The translations under genes and the position numbers were made by a program. A stretch of 64,000 nucleotides of DNA from Hyphococcus flavus. GTDB lineage: Bacteria > Pseudomonadota > Alphaproteobacteria > Caulobacterales > Parvularculaceae. The stretch is taken from contig NZ_CP118166.1 in the NCBI RefSeq assembly GCF_028748065.1, forward strand, positions 1,007,501 to 1,071,500, given 5' to 3'. The notes beneath the pieces were generated by a model. That model was not told the DNA's origin. It saw only the letters and a list, made by a program, of their open reading frames with translations, and did no database searches. Shown here one piece after another: positions 48,226 through 58,061 of this stretch (within the stretch, counting starts at the first letter, position 1; every line of letters begins with the position of its first letter).

Positions 48226-48975
48226 TCATTTCCGGGGTTCCTCACTTACATTCCCTGGTGATTTTGCACGCGCGAGAAGCCAGAGAACCCCCAAAATATC
48301 ACGAAACGCCACCATCAGGCGGCCCAAATTGGAATATTTCGATTTGCCGTGCGCCCTGGCGCGATGGCTGACGGGAACAAAAACCACCTCAAACCCTTCC
48401 CGGCGCATCAATGCGGGTAGATAGCGGTGCATGTGATCGAAGTAGGGCAGACGCAAGAAGGCGTCGCGGTGAAACAGCTTCAAACCGCACCCGGTATCTG
48501 TTGCACCATCGCGAAGCAGCCTGCGGCGGACGCCATTCGCGAAACGGGAGGCGAGCTTTTTCGCGCTGGAATCCTGTCGTGCGCGGCGCTCGCCAGCGAC
48601 CATGGCGGCATGTGTCTGGTCGTATTTATCGAATAGCAAGGGAATGTCAGCGGGATCGTTCTGGCCATCGCCGTCAAGCATGACCACAACCGACCCCCGC
48701 GCCGCCAAAACGCCGCTCCGCAAGGCGCGACTTTGGCCGGCGTTGCGCTCGTGTCTGATAATGCGGAGCTGCGGAAATTTATCGGTCGCTTCGCTCAGCT
48801 CACGTAACGTTTCATCACTAGATGCGTCATCGACAATGATGATTTCATGGTCTGTGTTTTCCAGCGCCGCGGCAATCTCCGCCACAAGCTGCGCCGCACC
48901 GCCCGCTTCATTGTGCATTGGGGCGACCACGCTCAAAGCGGGTCTCTTCGTTGCTATAGGATGAGGCTGATCCAT
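48226..48975 (-). CDS. family 2 glycosyltransferase, dolichol-phosphate-mannosyltransferase-like
   Basis: A 249-residue GT2 enzyme. The nucleotide-sugar domain has SVVAPMHNEAGG, IIIVDDASSDET, MLDGDGQNDPADIP (D-x-D) and the C-terminal GKSKYSNLGRLMV with a membrane-associated end. It resembles polyprenyl-phosphate sugar transferases (DPM1/PglJ/ArnC type), which charge undecaprenyl phosphate with a sugar. This could supply the two divergent GT39 enzymes with substrate. Start ATG at 48975, back-to-back with GT39 at 49080. Confidence 0.9.
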   Translation of the reverse strand: MDQPHPIATKRPALSVVAPMHNEAGGAAQLVAEIAAALENTDHEIIIVDDASSDETLRELSEATDKFPQLRIIRHERNAGQSRALRSGVLAARGSVVVMLDGDGQNDPADIPLLFDKYDQTHAAMVAGERRARQDSSAKKLASRFANGVRRRLLRDGATDTGCGLKLFHRDAFLRLPYFDHMHRYLPALMRREGFEVVFVPVSHRARAHGKSKYSNLGRLMVAFRDILGVLWLLARAKSPGNVSEEPRK

Positions 48976-49079
48976 GAAACGAGCACATAAACGAAGCCGC
49001 CTAACAGGTCACCTGTCTTTCCGGGGTGACAAGACAAACACCGCGCAAGGCACTAGTCTAATTGCAAGAGGGAACCATT

Positions 49080-50747
49080 ATGAGCATGGCCGTCCGGCGC
49101 ATTATCATTGTCGCTTCGTTTGCGCTTGTTACAGCCGCGGCTGGAATCTGGACGCTGCCCCCGCTTGATCGCGACGAAACCCGTTTCGCACAGGCGACAG
49201 CCCAAATGCTGGAAACAGGTGATTTCATCACAATCCGCTTTCAGGATGCTGAACGGAACAAAAAGCCGGCCGGCATTCACTGGTTGCAGGCGGCGAGTGT
49301 AACCGGGTTTTCCGAAGTCCTAGCAAGAGAAATCTGGGTTTATCGTCTGCCTTCCCTTATTGGCGCTGTGCTCGCCGCAATATTCACGTATCTCGCAGCG
49401 TCAAAACTATACGACTCACGCACCGGCCTGCTAGCGGGACTCTTGTTGGCAAGCGCGCCTATCGTCACCGCGGAAAGCACAATCGCCAAAACCGACGCGA
49501 TGCTCCTCGCGCTGATTTGTCTCGCGCAACTGGCGCTTGTGCACGTCTACGCAAACTCGCTCGCCGCCAAACAAAGCGGATGGCGCTGGCCGCTCATATT
49601 CTGGATCGCACAAGGTCTCGGCGCATTGGTCAAAGGCCCGATTGCGCCGATGATCTCGTTCCTGACCGGCGGGAGCTTGGTTGCCGTCACCGGAAATTTT
49701 GCCTGGCTGAAAAGATTACGACCGGTCTCAGGCTTTTTGCTCTTTTTATTGGTGGCTTCGCCATGGTTTGTTGCAATCGGCGTCGTGACGGAGGGACGTT
49801 TTTTTTCTGACGCGCTCGGCGGAGACATGTTGGGCAAGGTCGGCAATTCCCAGGAAGGGCACTCAGGCCCTCCGGGATATCACACCACGCTTGTCTGGCT
49901 ACTTCTATGGCCTGCGGCTGCGCTACTTATCCCCGGCATGATCAGGGCATGGCGGGAGAAAAACGAGTGGCAGGCCCGGTTTTTGTTGTCATGGCTAATA
50001 CCCGCCTGGATCGTTTTTGAAATCGCGGCGACAAAACTACCGCACTACACGATGCCGCTTTACCCCGCTCTGGTGGTCATGAGCGCACATGCAGCCGTTA
50101 AAGGCCTTGACGGCGTATCCAAAAAAATTGGCGCGTTGATTTACCTGATCATTGGCCTCATTGCCGCGGCACTTATGATCGCCTTGCCTTTGCTCTATAG
50201 TGAAAAATCATTCAACGTGTTGCATATCGCAGCAGCAGTGTTGATTGCCGGTTCGGCTGTAATAATCAGTACGATGTTCTGGCGCGGGCGCGGGTTTAGC
50301 GGCGCCATTGCAGCGGCGTGCCTTGCATCTGTTTTTGCCTGGACCGTCATGACTTGGGTTTTGCCAAGCCTGATAGTACTTGAAGTTTCGCCGCGCTTGT
50401 CAGCAACACTAGAAAGCGCGGAGCGTCATCCAATTCATGATGGCGTCGCTCCAGCCGCGTTAGTCGGGTACAACGAACCGTCAGCCGTGTTTTTGCTCGG
50501 GACGAAAACAGCGCTGACGAATGCTGAAAACGCTGCGCTACGACTTACCTCCGGCACAGTGAGCGCAGCGATTATTGAGGCCCGCTACAAATCTGCTTTT
50601 CTAAACGCTATTGAGGGTGCTCCTATTACTGAACTTGCCGTTATCAACGGCCTCAATTATTCAAACGGTAACGACGTGTCGCTGACGATCTATGTGCTGG
50701 CGCACAATGCGACAGCGGGATTGAATATCAATGCAGCAGCACTCTGA
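49080..50747 (+). CDS. GT39/PMT-type lipid-linked sugar glycosyltransferase (ArnT-like)
   Basis: A 555-residue membrane enzyme. ATG 49080 has AAGAGGG upstream. The N-terminal region holds the active-site loop DRDETRFAQATAQMLETGDF, with the catalytic Asp-Glu, and FQDAERNKKPAGIHWLQ, typical of ArnT and PMT_2 proteins. About eleven to twelve helices follow, then a periplasmic C-terminal domain. ArnT-type enzymes move a sugar from undecaprenyl phosphate to lipid A or glycans. The gene overlaps the next GT39 by 17 bases. Acceptor and sugar unknown. Confidence 0.9.
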   Translation: MSMAVRRIIIVASFALVTAAAGIWTLPPLDRDETRFAQATAQMLETGDFITIRFQDAERNKKPAGIHWLQAASVTGFSEVLAREIWVYRLPSLIGAVLAAIFTYLAASKLYDSRTGLLAGLLLASAPIVTAESTIAKTDAMLLALICLAQLALVHVYANSLAAKQSGWRWPLIFWIAQGLGALVKGPIAPMISFLTGGSLVAVTGNFAWLKRLRPVSGFLLFLLVASPWFVAIGVVTEGRFFSDALGGDMLGKVGNSQEGHSGPPGYHTTLVWLLLWPAAALLIPGMIRAWREKNEWQARFLLSWLIPAWIVFEIAATKLPHYTMPLYPALVVMSAHAAVKGLDGVSKKIGALIYLIIGLIAAALMIALPLLYSEKSFNVLHIAAAVLIAGSAVIISTMFWRGRGFSGAIAAACLASVFAWTVMTWVLPSLIVLEVSPRLSATLESAERHPIHDGVAPAALVGYNEPSAVFLLGTKTALTNAENAALRLTSGTVSAAIIEARYKSAFLNAIEGAPITELAVINGLNYSNGNDVSLTIYVLAHNATAGLNINAAAL

Positions 50748-52212
50748 CAGCAATCTAGCAATCTCTCCGCTGCAGTTATTCTGGCTCACTGCTCTGGCGA
50801 TCACGGGACTTCGTGTTTTGATCTTGCTCGTGTCGCCGGCGGAACTGGGGCCGGATGAAGCGCAATACTGGTACTGGTCGCGCGATCTGGCTTTCGGCTA
50901 TTTTTCGAAACCCCCCGTCATCGCGTGGTCGATCGGCACAACCACAGTAATATTCGGAAACGCCGAGTGGGCCGTGAGGCTTTCCGCGCCATTTTTTCAC
51001 CTCGGCGCCGCATCGTTTCTCTATCTGATGGGGAGACGAGTTTTTAGTGAGCGCACTGCTTTCTGGGCTGGAATTGGATGGCTGTTGATCCCGGGCGTCA
51101 TTCTTTCTTCATTCGTCATCGCCACCGATGCGCCACTCTTGTTTTTCTGGTCTGGCGCTCTGTTTTTTTTCTTCCGTATATTGGGCTCGTCAAAAGCAGC
51201 GCCGATGGATTTTGCGGCGCTGGGCGCGATGGTTGGTTTTGGCCTCCTTTCTAAATACGCGATGATTTATTTTCCGCTTACTTTGATAATGTTGATGGCG
51301 CTAAAACCGGTGCGGGCAAAATTTTCGACACCATGGGTGCTGGTCGCGGCGTTGTTTGCCTTGGCGCTGTTCGCGCCCAACATCATCTGGAATTTGCGGC
51401 ATGATTTTCAAACGATTTCTCATACGGCAGCCAATGCCAATTGGGATGCGACGCTGTTCAGGCCGTTGAGCCTTTTGGGTTTTATTGGAGAACAGTTTCT
51501 CGTTTTCGGCGTTATCACATTTACCGCTTTACTGATCGGCATGCGCTCGGCAGTCGCCAACCGCGCCACGCTGAGTCAGGAAAAGCTGATCCTGCTTGCG
51601 TTTACAATAACGCCGCTAGTTGTTGTCGCTTTTCAGGCGTTTATCTCACGCGCTCACGCCAACTGGGCCGCCGCCGCCTACCCATCCGCCATGCTTTTCG
51701 CAACCGCATTTTTGCTTGAGCGCAAAGCCGGCTGGCTTGTGAAGACAAACGCCGCGGTGCATGTACTTGGCATGCTCGCCTTCGCAATCGGAATCACGAA
51801 CTTCGCGCTTGTGGATACGCTTGGCTTCTCCGGCGCGTTGAAACACATACGAGGGTGGGAGAATCAAACCGCCATTATAGCCGCAAAGGGCGACGGCTAT
51901 GACGCAATCCTGATTGATGATCGCTACCTGATTTCCGAAATGCTCTACTATCAGCGCCATATAAAAACGCCTATCGCCGCGATTGATCCAAACGCCGGCA
52001 TCGATCATCATTTCGAAGCATTCCTGGCGTTCGACCCTCAGACTCACAAGCGCGTATTGTTTGCTTCAATCCGCGATGATTCCGTTCATGTGGATTATCG
52101 CTTTAACTCAGTCGAACCGGTTGGTGTCGCGGCTGCCGACCTGGGTGACGCAGGGCCACGCAGCTTCGCCCTGTTTGCCCTGGACGGCTATTCCCCGCCT
52201 GGTAGCAAGTAA
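50731..52212 (+). CDS. second GT39/PMT-type glycosyltransferase
   Basis: A 493-residue membrane protein of the same superfamily, overlapping the upstream GT39 by 17 bases. PAELGPDEAQYWYWSRDLAFG holds the Asp-Glu active site, followed by SKPPVIAW and about ten further helices, then a soluble C-terminal domain (about 370 onward). Its active-site loop is of the PMT_2 type (DEAQY) rather than ArnT-like (DETRF), so the two enzymes likely transfer different sugars or to different acceptors. Confidence 0.9.
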   Translation: MQQHSDSNLAISPLQLFWLTALAITGLRVLILLVSPAELGPDEAQYWYWSRDLAFGYFSKPPVIAWSIGTTTVIFGNAEWAVRLSAPFFHLGAASFLYLMGRRVFSERTAFWAGIGWLLIPGVILSSFVIATDAPLLFFWSGALFFFFRILGSSKAAPMDFAALGAMVGFGLLSKYAMIYFPLTLIMLMALKPVRAKFSTPWVLVAALFALALFAPNIIWNLRHDFQTISHTAANANWDATLFRPLSLLGFIGEQFLVFGVITFTALLIGMRSAVANRATLSQEKLILLAFTITPLVVVAFQAFISRAHANWAAAAYPSAMLFATAFLLERKAGWLVKTNAAVHVLGMLAFAIGITNFALVDTLGFSGALKHIRGWENQTAIIAAKGDGYDAILIDDRYLISEMLYYQRHIKTPIAAIDPNAGIDHHFEAFLAFDPQTHKRVLFASIRDDSVHVDYRFNSVEPVGVAAADLGDAGPRSFALFALDGYSPPGSK

Positions 52213-52221
52213 AAGGTCTGA

Positions 52222-53208
52222 TTAGCGCATCGACTGACGGCGAGACAGGGACTTCGCGCGTTCAACGCCGCGCCCGCCCCGGCGCGCACGAAAGCCGGCC
52301 AACCTGATCGTTTTCAAGACCGCCCGCTTTACGAACAACAGCCCAAACGCAATCCACAGAGCCGCATCAACAAGCCATAAAAAGGGCTTTGGATAGGCTT
52401 TGGAAAAGTGTGTGTGAAAGTACCTGATAATGCCTTGGGTTTTTCTCGCCTCTATCATGATCGGATTGGCGCGGCTGGAACTCTTATAATGCAACACCGA
52501 GACATGCGGGTTGAAGAAAACACGCCCGCCATTCTTGGCGAACCTCAAACAGAAATCGATGTCCTCAACATGCAGGAAGTACCGTTCGTCCATGCCGCCG
52601 ACCAAATCGTAATTCGCCTTCGGCAAAAACATGATCGCGCCCGAAATGACGGGCGTCTCGCTAACATCGCCCGGACATTCATCCGTGTGCATATTGAATC
52701 GTTTGAAGTAAGGATGCTCAGGAGCGAGCTTGTAAAGTCTGGTGATTTCAACAAATGCGCGCCAGGGCGTTAGTACACGGCGACGCGAGCCCTGTTGCTC
52801 CATACCATCGGGACCAACGAGCTTTGCCCCCATCAACCATGGACGCTCCCTCTCCGTACTGTCCCGAAGCAATTGCGCAACCCCGCCTTCCGGCATGACC
52901 GCATCCGGATTAATGATTAGCAGGTGCTCGCCAGAACAAGCCTTCGCCCCGAGGTTACAACCACGCGCAAAGCCGATATTGCCATGCCCGGATACAACGC
53001 GGACTAGCGGCGATGCTTTGTCGTTGATCGCTTTTTCGACATGACCATCAAAATTGCCATTATCGACAAGAATGATTTCCTTTATCTCAGGCTGAACGGC
53101 TAACGCTTCGAGCGCGCGTGATAAAATCGGTCCTGTAAAATAACTTATGACGACTGCGGAAACGCAGCCTGACGCGGATTGCGGACTTTGTAGATCTTCG
53201 GAAGCCAT
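52222..53208 (-). CDS. family 2 glycosyltransferase, rhamnosyltransferase-like
   Basis: A 328-residue GT2 protein with MASEDLQSP as the natural start (53208; an upstream start at 53316 overlaps the Wzy-like gene). SAVVISYFTGPILSRALEAL, IILVDNGNFDGHVEKA, GNIGFARGCNLGAKAC, INPDAVMPEGG and the VEDIDFCLR motif are typical of WbbL-like rhamnosyltransferases. A hydrophobic C-terminal stretch and basic tail suggest membrane attachment. It is downstream of the Wzy-like gene, convergent with the GT39 genes. Confidence 0.88.
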   Translation of the reverse strand: MASEDLQSPQSASGCVSAVVISYFTGPILSRALEALAVQPEIKEIILVDNGNFDGHVEKAINDKASPLVRVVSGHGNIGFARGCNLGAKACSGEHLLIINPDAVMPEGGVAQLLRDSTERERPWLMGAKLVGPDGMEQQGSRRRVLTPWRAFVEITRLYKLAPEHPYFKRFNMHTDECPGDVSETPVISGAIMFLPKANYDLVGGMDERYFLHVEDIDFCLRFAKNGGRVFFNPHVSVLHYKSSSRANPIMIEARKTQGIIRYFHTHFSKAYPKPFLWLVDAALWIAFGLLFVKRAVLKTIRLAGFRARRGGRGVERAKSLSRRQSMR

Positions 53209-53221
53209 TACCGTGGACAAC

Positions 53222-54493
53222 CTACCGTTTTTCAAGCGCGTGCGCCAATGCGATCCCGCTTGCTGCGAGCGCCATGGCGGCAAAACGCCAAACCTGCCAA
53301 AGACTGCCCTCGACATTTATGGATATGAGAATGGCGATAAAAGCGCCAGCGACAGCCGCGCTTACGGCCTTGGACAGTCGCGCGCGCAAAAGCGCTTTAA
53401 GACCAAAGAACAAAAACGAGGCCAATGCCGCCACACCAGGCACGCCAAGCTCTAGCCAGGTCTGCAAAAAGATATTGTGCGGGTGTGTCGGGATCACACT
53501 CAGCGGTGATGGCGCTCCCGGCACGATTACCATCGGCGCTGTCTCGCTCCAGATACGGGAAAAGTCAGCGCCATACCCAAACGGCAAACCAGCAAGCGTT
53601 TTCAAGCCAACAGCTTGCCATATGGCAATGCGATGCAAAGCCGACGTCGCCGCCGCTAAAACCTCTTTGGAATAGTTTTCTCGCGCCAACTCAAAGGTTG
53701 CCTCCACAGGCAACAACATAGCCACAAAAGGAGAAACGAGTAAAAACAATATCGCTCCCCATCCGGCTGTCCGTAGTACCGGCCTTTGCGCGGCAAGGCA
53801 TATCACGGCCGCGCCAAGTCCGACGCCTATCGCGAAAGCATTGGCCGCGACATCATTAGCTAATGCTGCAGCAAGACCTATAAAAAGAACCAACACCGCC
53901 GCGCCGCGCGACCACACTCGGACAGCGATTGCTGCGGCGGGGAAAAGCGCAGGCGCAAGAGCGGTGACGCCTCGGCCCAATGCGATCATGTCCCTTGATC
54001 CATCAGGTGAAATATCTTTAGGCGGAACAATATCGCGCAAAAAGCCGCCCGTAACGCCCTCAAACGCGAGGACGATCATGCCTCCCGCCACCGCCAGTGA
54101 AAACGCCCGCCCTAACCGCCATGCCCACTGGCGTGAAAGGTTCAGCGAGAACCAGACGACGCTGGCGCCAACCAGGCCAGGCGCGAGAATCCACAGAAAT
54201 AAACTATAGTGATGCTTTGGCGACCAAAACCCGGACAACAAAATCCACAAACAGAAAGCCAACAGCGAAATAAGGCACGCAAATGTCGGATCTTTAAGAC
54301 TTGGGTGGTCGAACAACCTGCCGAACAACCCCTGCCAAAAGTCACCACGTGCGAAAGCCGGCAAGCTCGCGAGTAAAAGCCAAGGGGCCACGCCGCGATG
54401 ACCAAACACAGCGAGCACAGGCAGCAGGATAAACAAGCCGTAAATCCACCGCCGGCTTAGCTGGTCCCGTCTGTCTCGCCATGTCGGTTGCAT
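53222..54493 (-). CDS. O-antigen ligase/Wzy-like polymerase
   Basis: A 423-residue membrane protein with about eleven hydrophobic segments. The family motif of the O-antigen ligase/Wzy_C region is HPHNIFLQTWLELGVPG (about 333-350), in a periplasmic loop between helices, preceded by a long periplasmic stretch (about 265-330). Such proteins polymerise lipid-linked O-units or attach polysaccharide to lipid A. It sits between thrS (9 bases upstream) and the rhamnosyltransferase-like gene. Confidence 0.87.
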   Translation of the reverse strand: MQPTWRDRRDQLSRRWIYGLFILLPVLAVFGHRGVAPWLLLASLPAFARGDFWQGLFGRLFDHPSLKDPTFACLISLLAFCLWILLSGFWSPKHHYSLFLWILAPGLVGASVVWFSLNLSRQWAWRLGRAFSLAVAGGMIVLAFEGVTGGFLRDIVPPKDISPDGSRDMIALGRGVTALAPALFPAAAIAVRVWSRGAAVLVLFIGLAAALANDVAANAFAIGVGLGAAVICLAAQRPVLRTAGWGAILFLLVSPFVAMLLPVEATFELARENYSKEVLAAATSALHRIAIWQAVGLKTLAGLPFGYGADFSRIWSETAPMVIVPGAPSPLSVIPTHPHNIFLQTWLELGVPGVAALASFLFFGLKALLRARLSKAVSAAVAGAFIAILISINVEGSLWQVWRFAAMALAASGIALAHALEKR

Positions 54494-54502
54494 GAAAATC
54501 TG

Positions 54503-56467
54503 CTACGTGCGTTTCAAGTCAGGCGCCAGCGCTTCATCAGAAAGTGAAGCGACAGCGGCGGACAACGACAACGTCTCCTGATCTTTAGATCCAAGACGGC
54601 GTAGCGAAACTTTCTGTTCCTCCGCTTCCCGCGCCCCGACCACCGCAATCACTGGGACTTTTGCGTGAGAGTGTTCGCGCACTTTGTAGTTGATTTTTTC
54701 CGCCCGGATATCGAGATCGACACGAAGCCCTGCTTTTCGGAGTGCTTCAGCAACTTCACTCGCATACCCGTCCGCGGCGGACGTAATTGTTGTCACCACC
54801 ACCTGCACCGGCGACAACCAAAGCGGCAGACGGCCGGCATAGTTTTCGATCAGCAAGCCAATAAAACGCTCGAATGTGCCAAACACCGCGCGGTGCAACA
54901 TGACCGGACGCTGGCGCGCACCGCTTTCATCGATATAAGTCGCATCGAGCCGTTCGGGTAAAACATAATCAAGCTGATAGGTGCCCGCCTGCCATGTGCG
55001 TCCGATTGCGTCGGTCAGATGGAATTCCAGCTTCGGACCGTAAAAGGCGCCCTCGCCTTCTGCGATTTCAAACTCAAGACCAGCTGCCGTTAGCGCATCG
55101 GCGAGGGCCTTTTCCGCGCGGTCCCAGGTATCGTCATCGCCAGCACGCATCTCTGGCCGCGTCGCCAGTTTATAGGCGATATCTGTCATGCCCATATCCT
55201 GATAGACGCGTGCAAAAAGATCGAGAAAGCGCTTGGTCTCTTCAGTAATTTGATCTTCGCGGCAGAAAATATGCGCATCGTCCTGAGTCATTTGACGCAC
55301 CCGCATCAGTCCATGCAATGCGCCGTGCGCTTCATTACGATGGCAGCACCCAAATTCCGCCATGCGGATTGGCAAATCACGGTAGGATTTGATTCCCTGC
55401 TTAAAAATTTGAACATGTGCTGGACAGTTCATAGGCTTGAGCGCCATCAGGTCGCCTTCACCTGTGAGCACGGGCGCCTCGTCTTCCGTAGAAGGTATTT
55501 CATCGGGCACCACGAACATGTTTTCGCGGAACTTGCCCCAGTGGCCAGACATTTCCCAAAGCTTCGCGTCCAGAAGCTGTGGCGTCTTCACTTCCTCATA
55601 CCCATCCGCATCAAGTTGACGGCGAATATAAGCCTCAAGTTGGCGCCAAACGAGAAAGCCTTTTGCATGCCAGAAAACCGAACCCTGCGCCTCTTGCTGG
55701 AAATGAAAGAGATCCATTTCGCGCCCGAGTTTCCGGTGGTCGCGCTTTTCGGCCTCTTCAAGCCTGGTCAGGTAGGCCTTGAGGTCTTTCTCATTGGTCC
55801 AGGCAGTGCCGTAAATCCGCTGCAGCATCGGATTGCGATAATCGCCTCGCCAGTATGCGCCAGCTACCTTCATCAGTTTGAACGCCTTGCCGATATGCTT
55901 CGTGGACGGAAGGTGCGGACCGCGACACAAATCGTGCCAGTCGCCATGGTAATATATCTTGATCTGTTCGCTTTCCGGTAGGTCGGCGATAATCTCAGCC
56001 TTGTAGTGTTCGCCGATATCCTTGAAATGCTTGATCGCTTCGTCACGATCCCAGACTTCCCTGCGGGTCGGACGCCCTTCTTCGACGATCTGGTTCATGC
56101 GCTTTTCGATGGCCGCGAGATCATCTGAAGAAAACGGCTCGTCCCGGGCAAAATCATAGAAGAACCCGTCCTCTATGTTCGGTCCGATGGTCACTTGCGT
56201 GCCCGGATAAAGCTCCTGGACCGCCTGGGCCATAAGGTGCGCAGTGTCGTGACGGATGATGTCGAGCGCATCTTCATGCTCACGGGTAACGATTTCTACG
56301 CTGGCATCGCGATCAATCGTATCGAAAAGGTCGCGCACCTCGCCATCGACTTTCACCGCCAGCGCCTTTTTGGCGAGCGATTTCGAGATATTCTCGGCGA
56401 TGCTGGTTCCCGTCACCGGCCCGTCAAACTGGCGTACGGATCCGTCGGGAAGAGTTATGTCGACCAT
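54503..56467 (-). CDS. thrS: threonyl-tRNA synthetase
   Basis: A 654-residue class II tRNA synthetase with the TGS domain (about 1-62), the editing domain ([11 protein letters not shown] and later [16 protein letters not shown]), class II catalytic motifs ([31 protein letters not shown] region), and the anticodon-binding domain ([22 protein letters not shown]). Length is slightly above that of E. coli. It is followed on the same strand by the Wzy-like and rhamnosyltransferase-like genes at 9 and 13 bases. Confidence 0.97.
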   Translation of the reverse strand: MVDITLPDGSVRQFDGPVTGTSIAENISKSLAKKALAVKVDGEVRDLFDTIDRDASVEIVTREHEDALDIIRHDTAHLMAQAVQELYPGTQVTIGPNIEDGFFYDFARDEPFSSDDLAAIEKRMNQIVEEGRPTRREVWDRDEAIKHFKDIGEHYKAEIIADLPESEQIKIYYHGDWHDLCRGPHLPSTKHIGKAFKLMKVAGAYWRGDYRNPMLQRIYGTAWTNEKDLKAYLTRLEEAEKRDHRKLGREMDLFHFQQEAQGSVFWHAKGFLVWRQLEAYIRRQLDADGYEEVKTPQLLDAKLWEMSGHWGKFRENMFVVPDEIPSTEDEAPVLTGEGDLMALKPMNCPAHVQIFKQGIKSYRDLPIRMAEFGCCHRNEAHGALHGLMRVRQMTQDDAHIFCREDQITEETKRFLDLFARVYQDMGMTDIAYKLATRPEMRAGDDDTWDRAEKALADALTAAGLEFEIAEGEGAFYGPKLEFHLTDAIGRTWQAGTYQLDYVLPERLDATYIDESGARQRPVMLHRAVFGTFERFIGLLIENYAGRLPLWLSPVQVVVTTITSAADGYASEVAEALRKAGLRVDLDIRAEKINYKVREHSHAKVPVIAVVGAREAEEQKVSLRRLGSKDQETLSLSAAVASLSDEALAPDLKRT

Positions 56468-56496
56468 AGTTTTCTACATTTCTTCAGTAGTGTTTG

Positions 56497-57345
56497 TTAC
56501 AGACGTTCGATGAGCGCAGCGGCGAGCCGCGCCGCAGCCTCAGGGCAATAGGTGAAAAAGAGTTCCGGCTCAATCAGTTCGACTTCCATAAGCTGCAAGC
56601 CTTCGTCAAGGAGAATGCCGTCAATCCTGGCGTATAGCGGCGTTTCGTCCATCATCGCGAGAATGCGGGCGGCATCATCAATGGCGTGAGCGGGCGGCGA
56701 GGCAAGTTCCACTGTGCCGCCAAATTCGGCCTGACAGCGGATATCACCGGCTTTCGGCTTTTTTGTCATTGCATGCGTGTAAACGCCATCAATGAACATG
56801 AATGACGTCTCGCCAATGCTCTCGATCTCAGCCGCCAGCGCCTGCACTAGGCCCGGCATCGCCATTTTCTCCGCAGCTTTTGCCAGTCCGGCTTCGTCTG
56901 TCCGCTTGACGATGGATAACCCGCTCGACGTGGCGCCAAATTCCGGTTTCACGACAGCAACCTGAAGTCCCAGCGTGTCCATACCGGCAGCGATGCTATC
57001 CGCCGTCGGCACGACCAATGACAATGGCGGCATCGCCACACCTGCCGTCTGAAGATCAAGCAGGTACCGTTTTGACATATTCCTCCGAATGAGCTGCGCT
57101 GAATTAAACACTGGGATTTTCAAGGCTAGCGCCTCGAACCAGGCAACAAACGCCTGCGGACTATTCTGATAATCCCAAGTGGAACGAATGATGACGGCGT
57201 CCGCATTTTCAAACGCGGCTTGATCCCCATTCCATGGAGCCGCCAGAACCTCGCATTCTCTCGCCGCTAGCGTCTCGGCGAATACAGCATCGCTCTCCTG
57301 CAACTGTTGCTGTTCAATGCACGTAGCAATGGTGACGGATTTCAT
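56497..57345 (-). CDS. ATP-grasp family protein (RimK/DcsG-like)
   Basis: A 282-residue ATP-grasp protein. ATG 57345 is preferred to a GTG three codons upstream. The N-terminal segment DAVIIRSTWDYQNSPQAFVAW and the central VVKPEFGATSSGLSIVKR are typical of the DcsG-like group, with the metal-binding C-terminal ARIDGILLDEGLQLMEVELIEPELF (Glu-rich). Such enzymes ligate amines or amino acids to carboxylates. It lies 29 bases upstream of thrS on the same strand. Substrate not known. Confidence 0.85.
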   Translation of the reverse strand: MKSVTIATCIEQQQLQESDAVFAETLAARECEVLAAPWNGDQAAFENADAVIIRSTWDYQNSPQAFVAWFEALALKIPVFNSAQLIRRNMSKRYLLDLQTAGVAMPPLSLVVPTADSIAAGMDTLGLQVAVVKPEFGATSSGLSIVKRTDEAGLAKAAEKMAMPGLVQALAAEIESIGETSFMFIDGVYTHAMTKKPKAGDIRCQAEFGGTVELASPPAHAIDDAARILAMMDETPLYARIDGILLDEGLQLMEVELIEPELFFTYCPEAAARLAAALIERL

Positions 57346-57424
57346 GGCGCTCACAAAAAGAAGGCGTGAAGGATGAGGAATACTGTGGCATTCTTACGCT
57401 GCTAGTTGCCGGGAGCAAAACCCA

Positions 57425-57925
57425 ATGTTTCTACGTTTCATTCTCACCACTATTGCTGTTGTCGCCTCTTCGGTGTTTAGCGACGTCGCCGCTGAAGAAA
57501 ATTACTCTCTGGATGACCTCGCTTTTCTCACTGGCGCATGGCGTGGCGGCGAGGGCTTCGTCTTCGAAGAGATATGGTCCCATGCTGAAGGCGGCGTCAT
57601 GACAGGCATGGCGCGTGGTGTCGCGAGCGGAGAACTGCGCGTTCTCGAATACATCGTCGTCTCAGAAGAAGACGCTGGCGTCATCATGCGTTTCAAGCAC
57701 TACAATGCCGACTTCACCACATGGGAAGACGATGAACCGATCATGCTCGCGCTGACATCAGCAAGCGATCAGGACGCCACCTTCACTGCTGATCCTCCGT
57801 CGCAAGACGTAAAATCAATCCGCTACTGGATGCCTGACGCTGACACTTTGCAGGCCGAAGTCGTTCTTGTTGAAGATGGAGAAGAAGGCGGCTTTACGCT
57901 CACATTCAAACGCGAGGATAACTAA
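57425..57925 (+). CDS. DUF6265-like exported protein
   Basis: A 166-residue protein with a signal peptide (MFLRFILTTIAVVASSVFSDVAAE). The mature part has LDDLAFLTGAWRGGE, WSHAEGGVMTGMARGV, LEYIVVSEEDAGVIMRFKHYN and TFTADPPSQDVKSIRYW, the pattern of the lipocalin-like DUF6265 family of unknown function. It is single and divergent from the ATP-grasp gene. Confidence 0.83.
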   Translation: MFLRFILTTIAVVASSVFSDVAAEENYSLDDLAFLTGAWRGGEGFVFEEIWSHAEGGVMTGMARGVASGELRVLEYIVVSEEDAGVIMRFKHYNADFTTWEDDEPIMLALTSASDQDATFTADPPSQDVKSIRYWMPDADTLQAEVVLVEDGEEGGFTLTFKREDN

Positions 57926-58061
57926 CTCGTACCAAAGCCTGTTGTGATTTCCAGTGATCATGCGCCGGGAAATCTCCCTTTCTCCGCCCCATTTGGGTCA
58001 TTTTCAAAACTCAAGATTTGATTGCCCGCATAGCGGGTGAACAAAAAGGGGGAGATATCCA

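Noticed and set aside
55250..55981. 243-codon ORF antisense to thrS
   Set aside because: Same reason: shadow of a long conserved gene.
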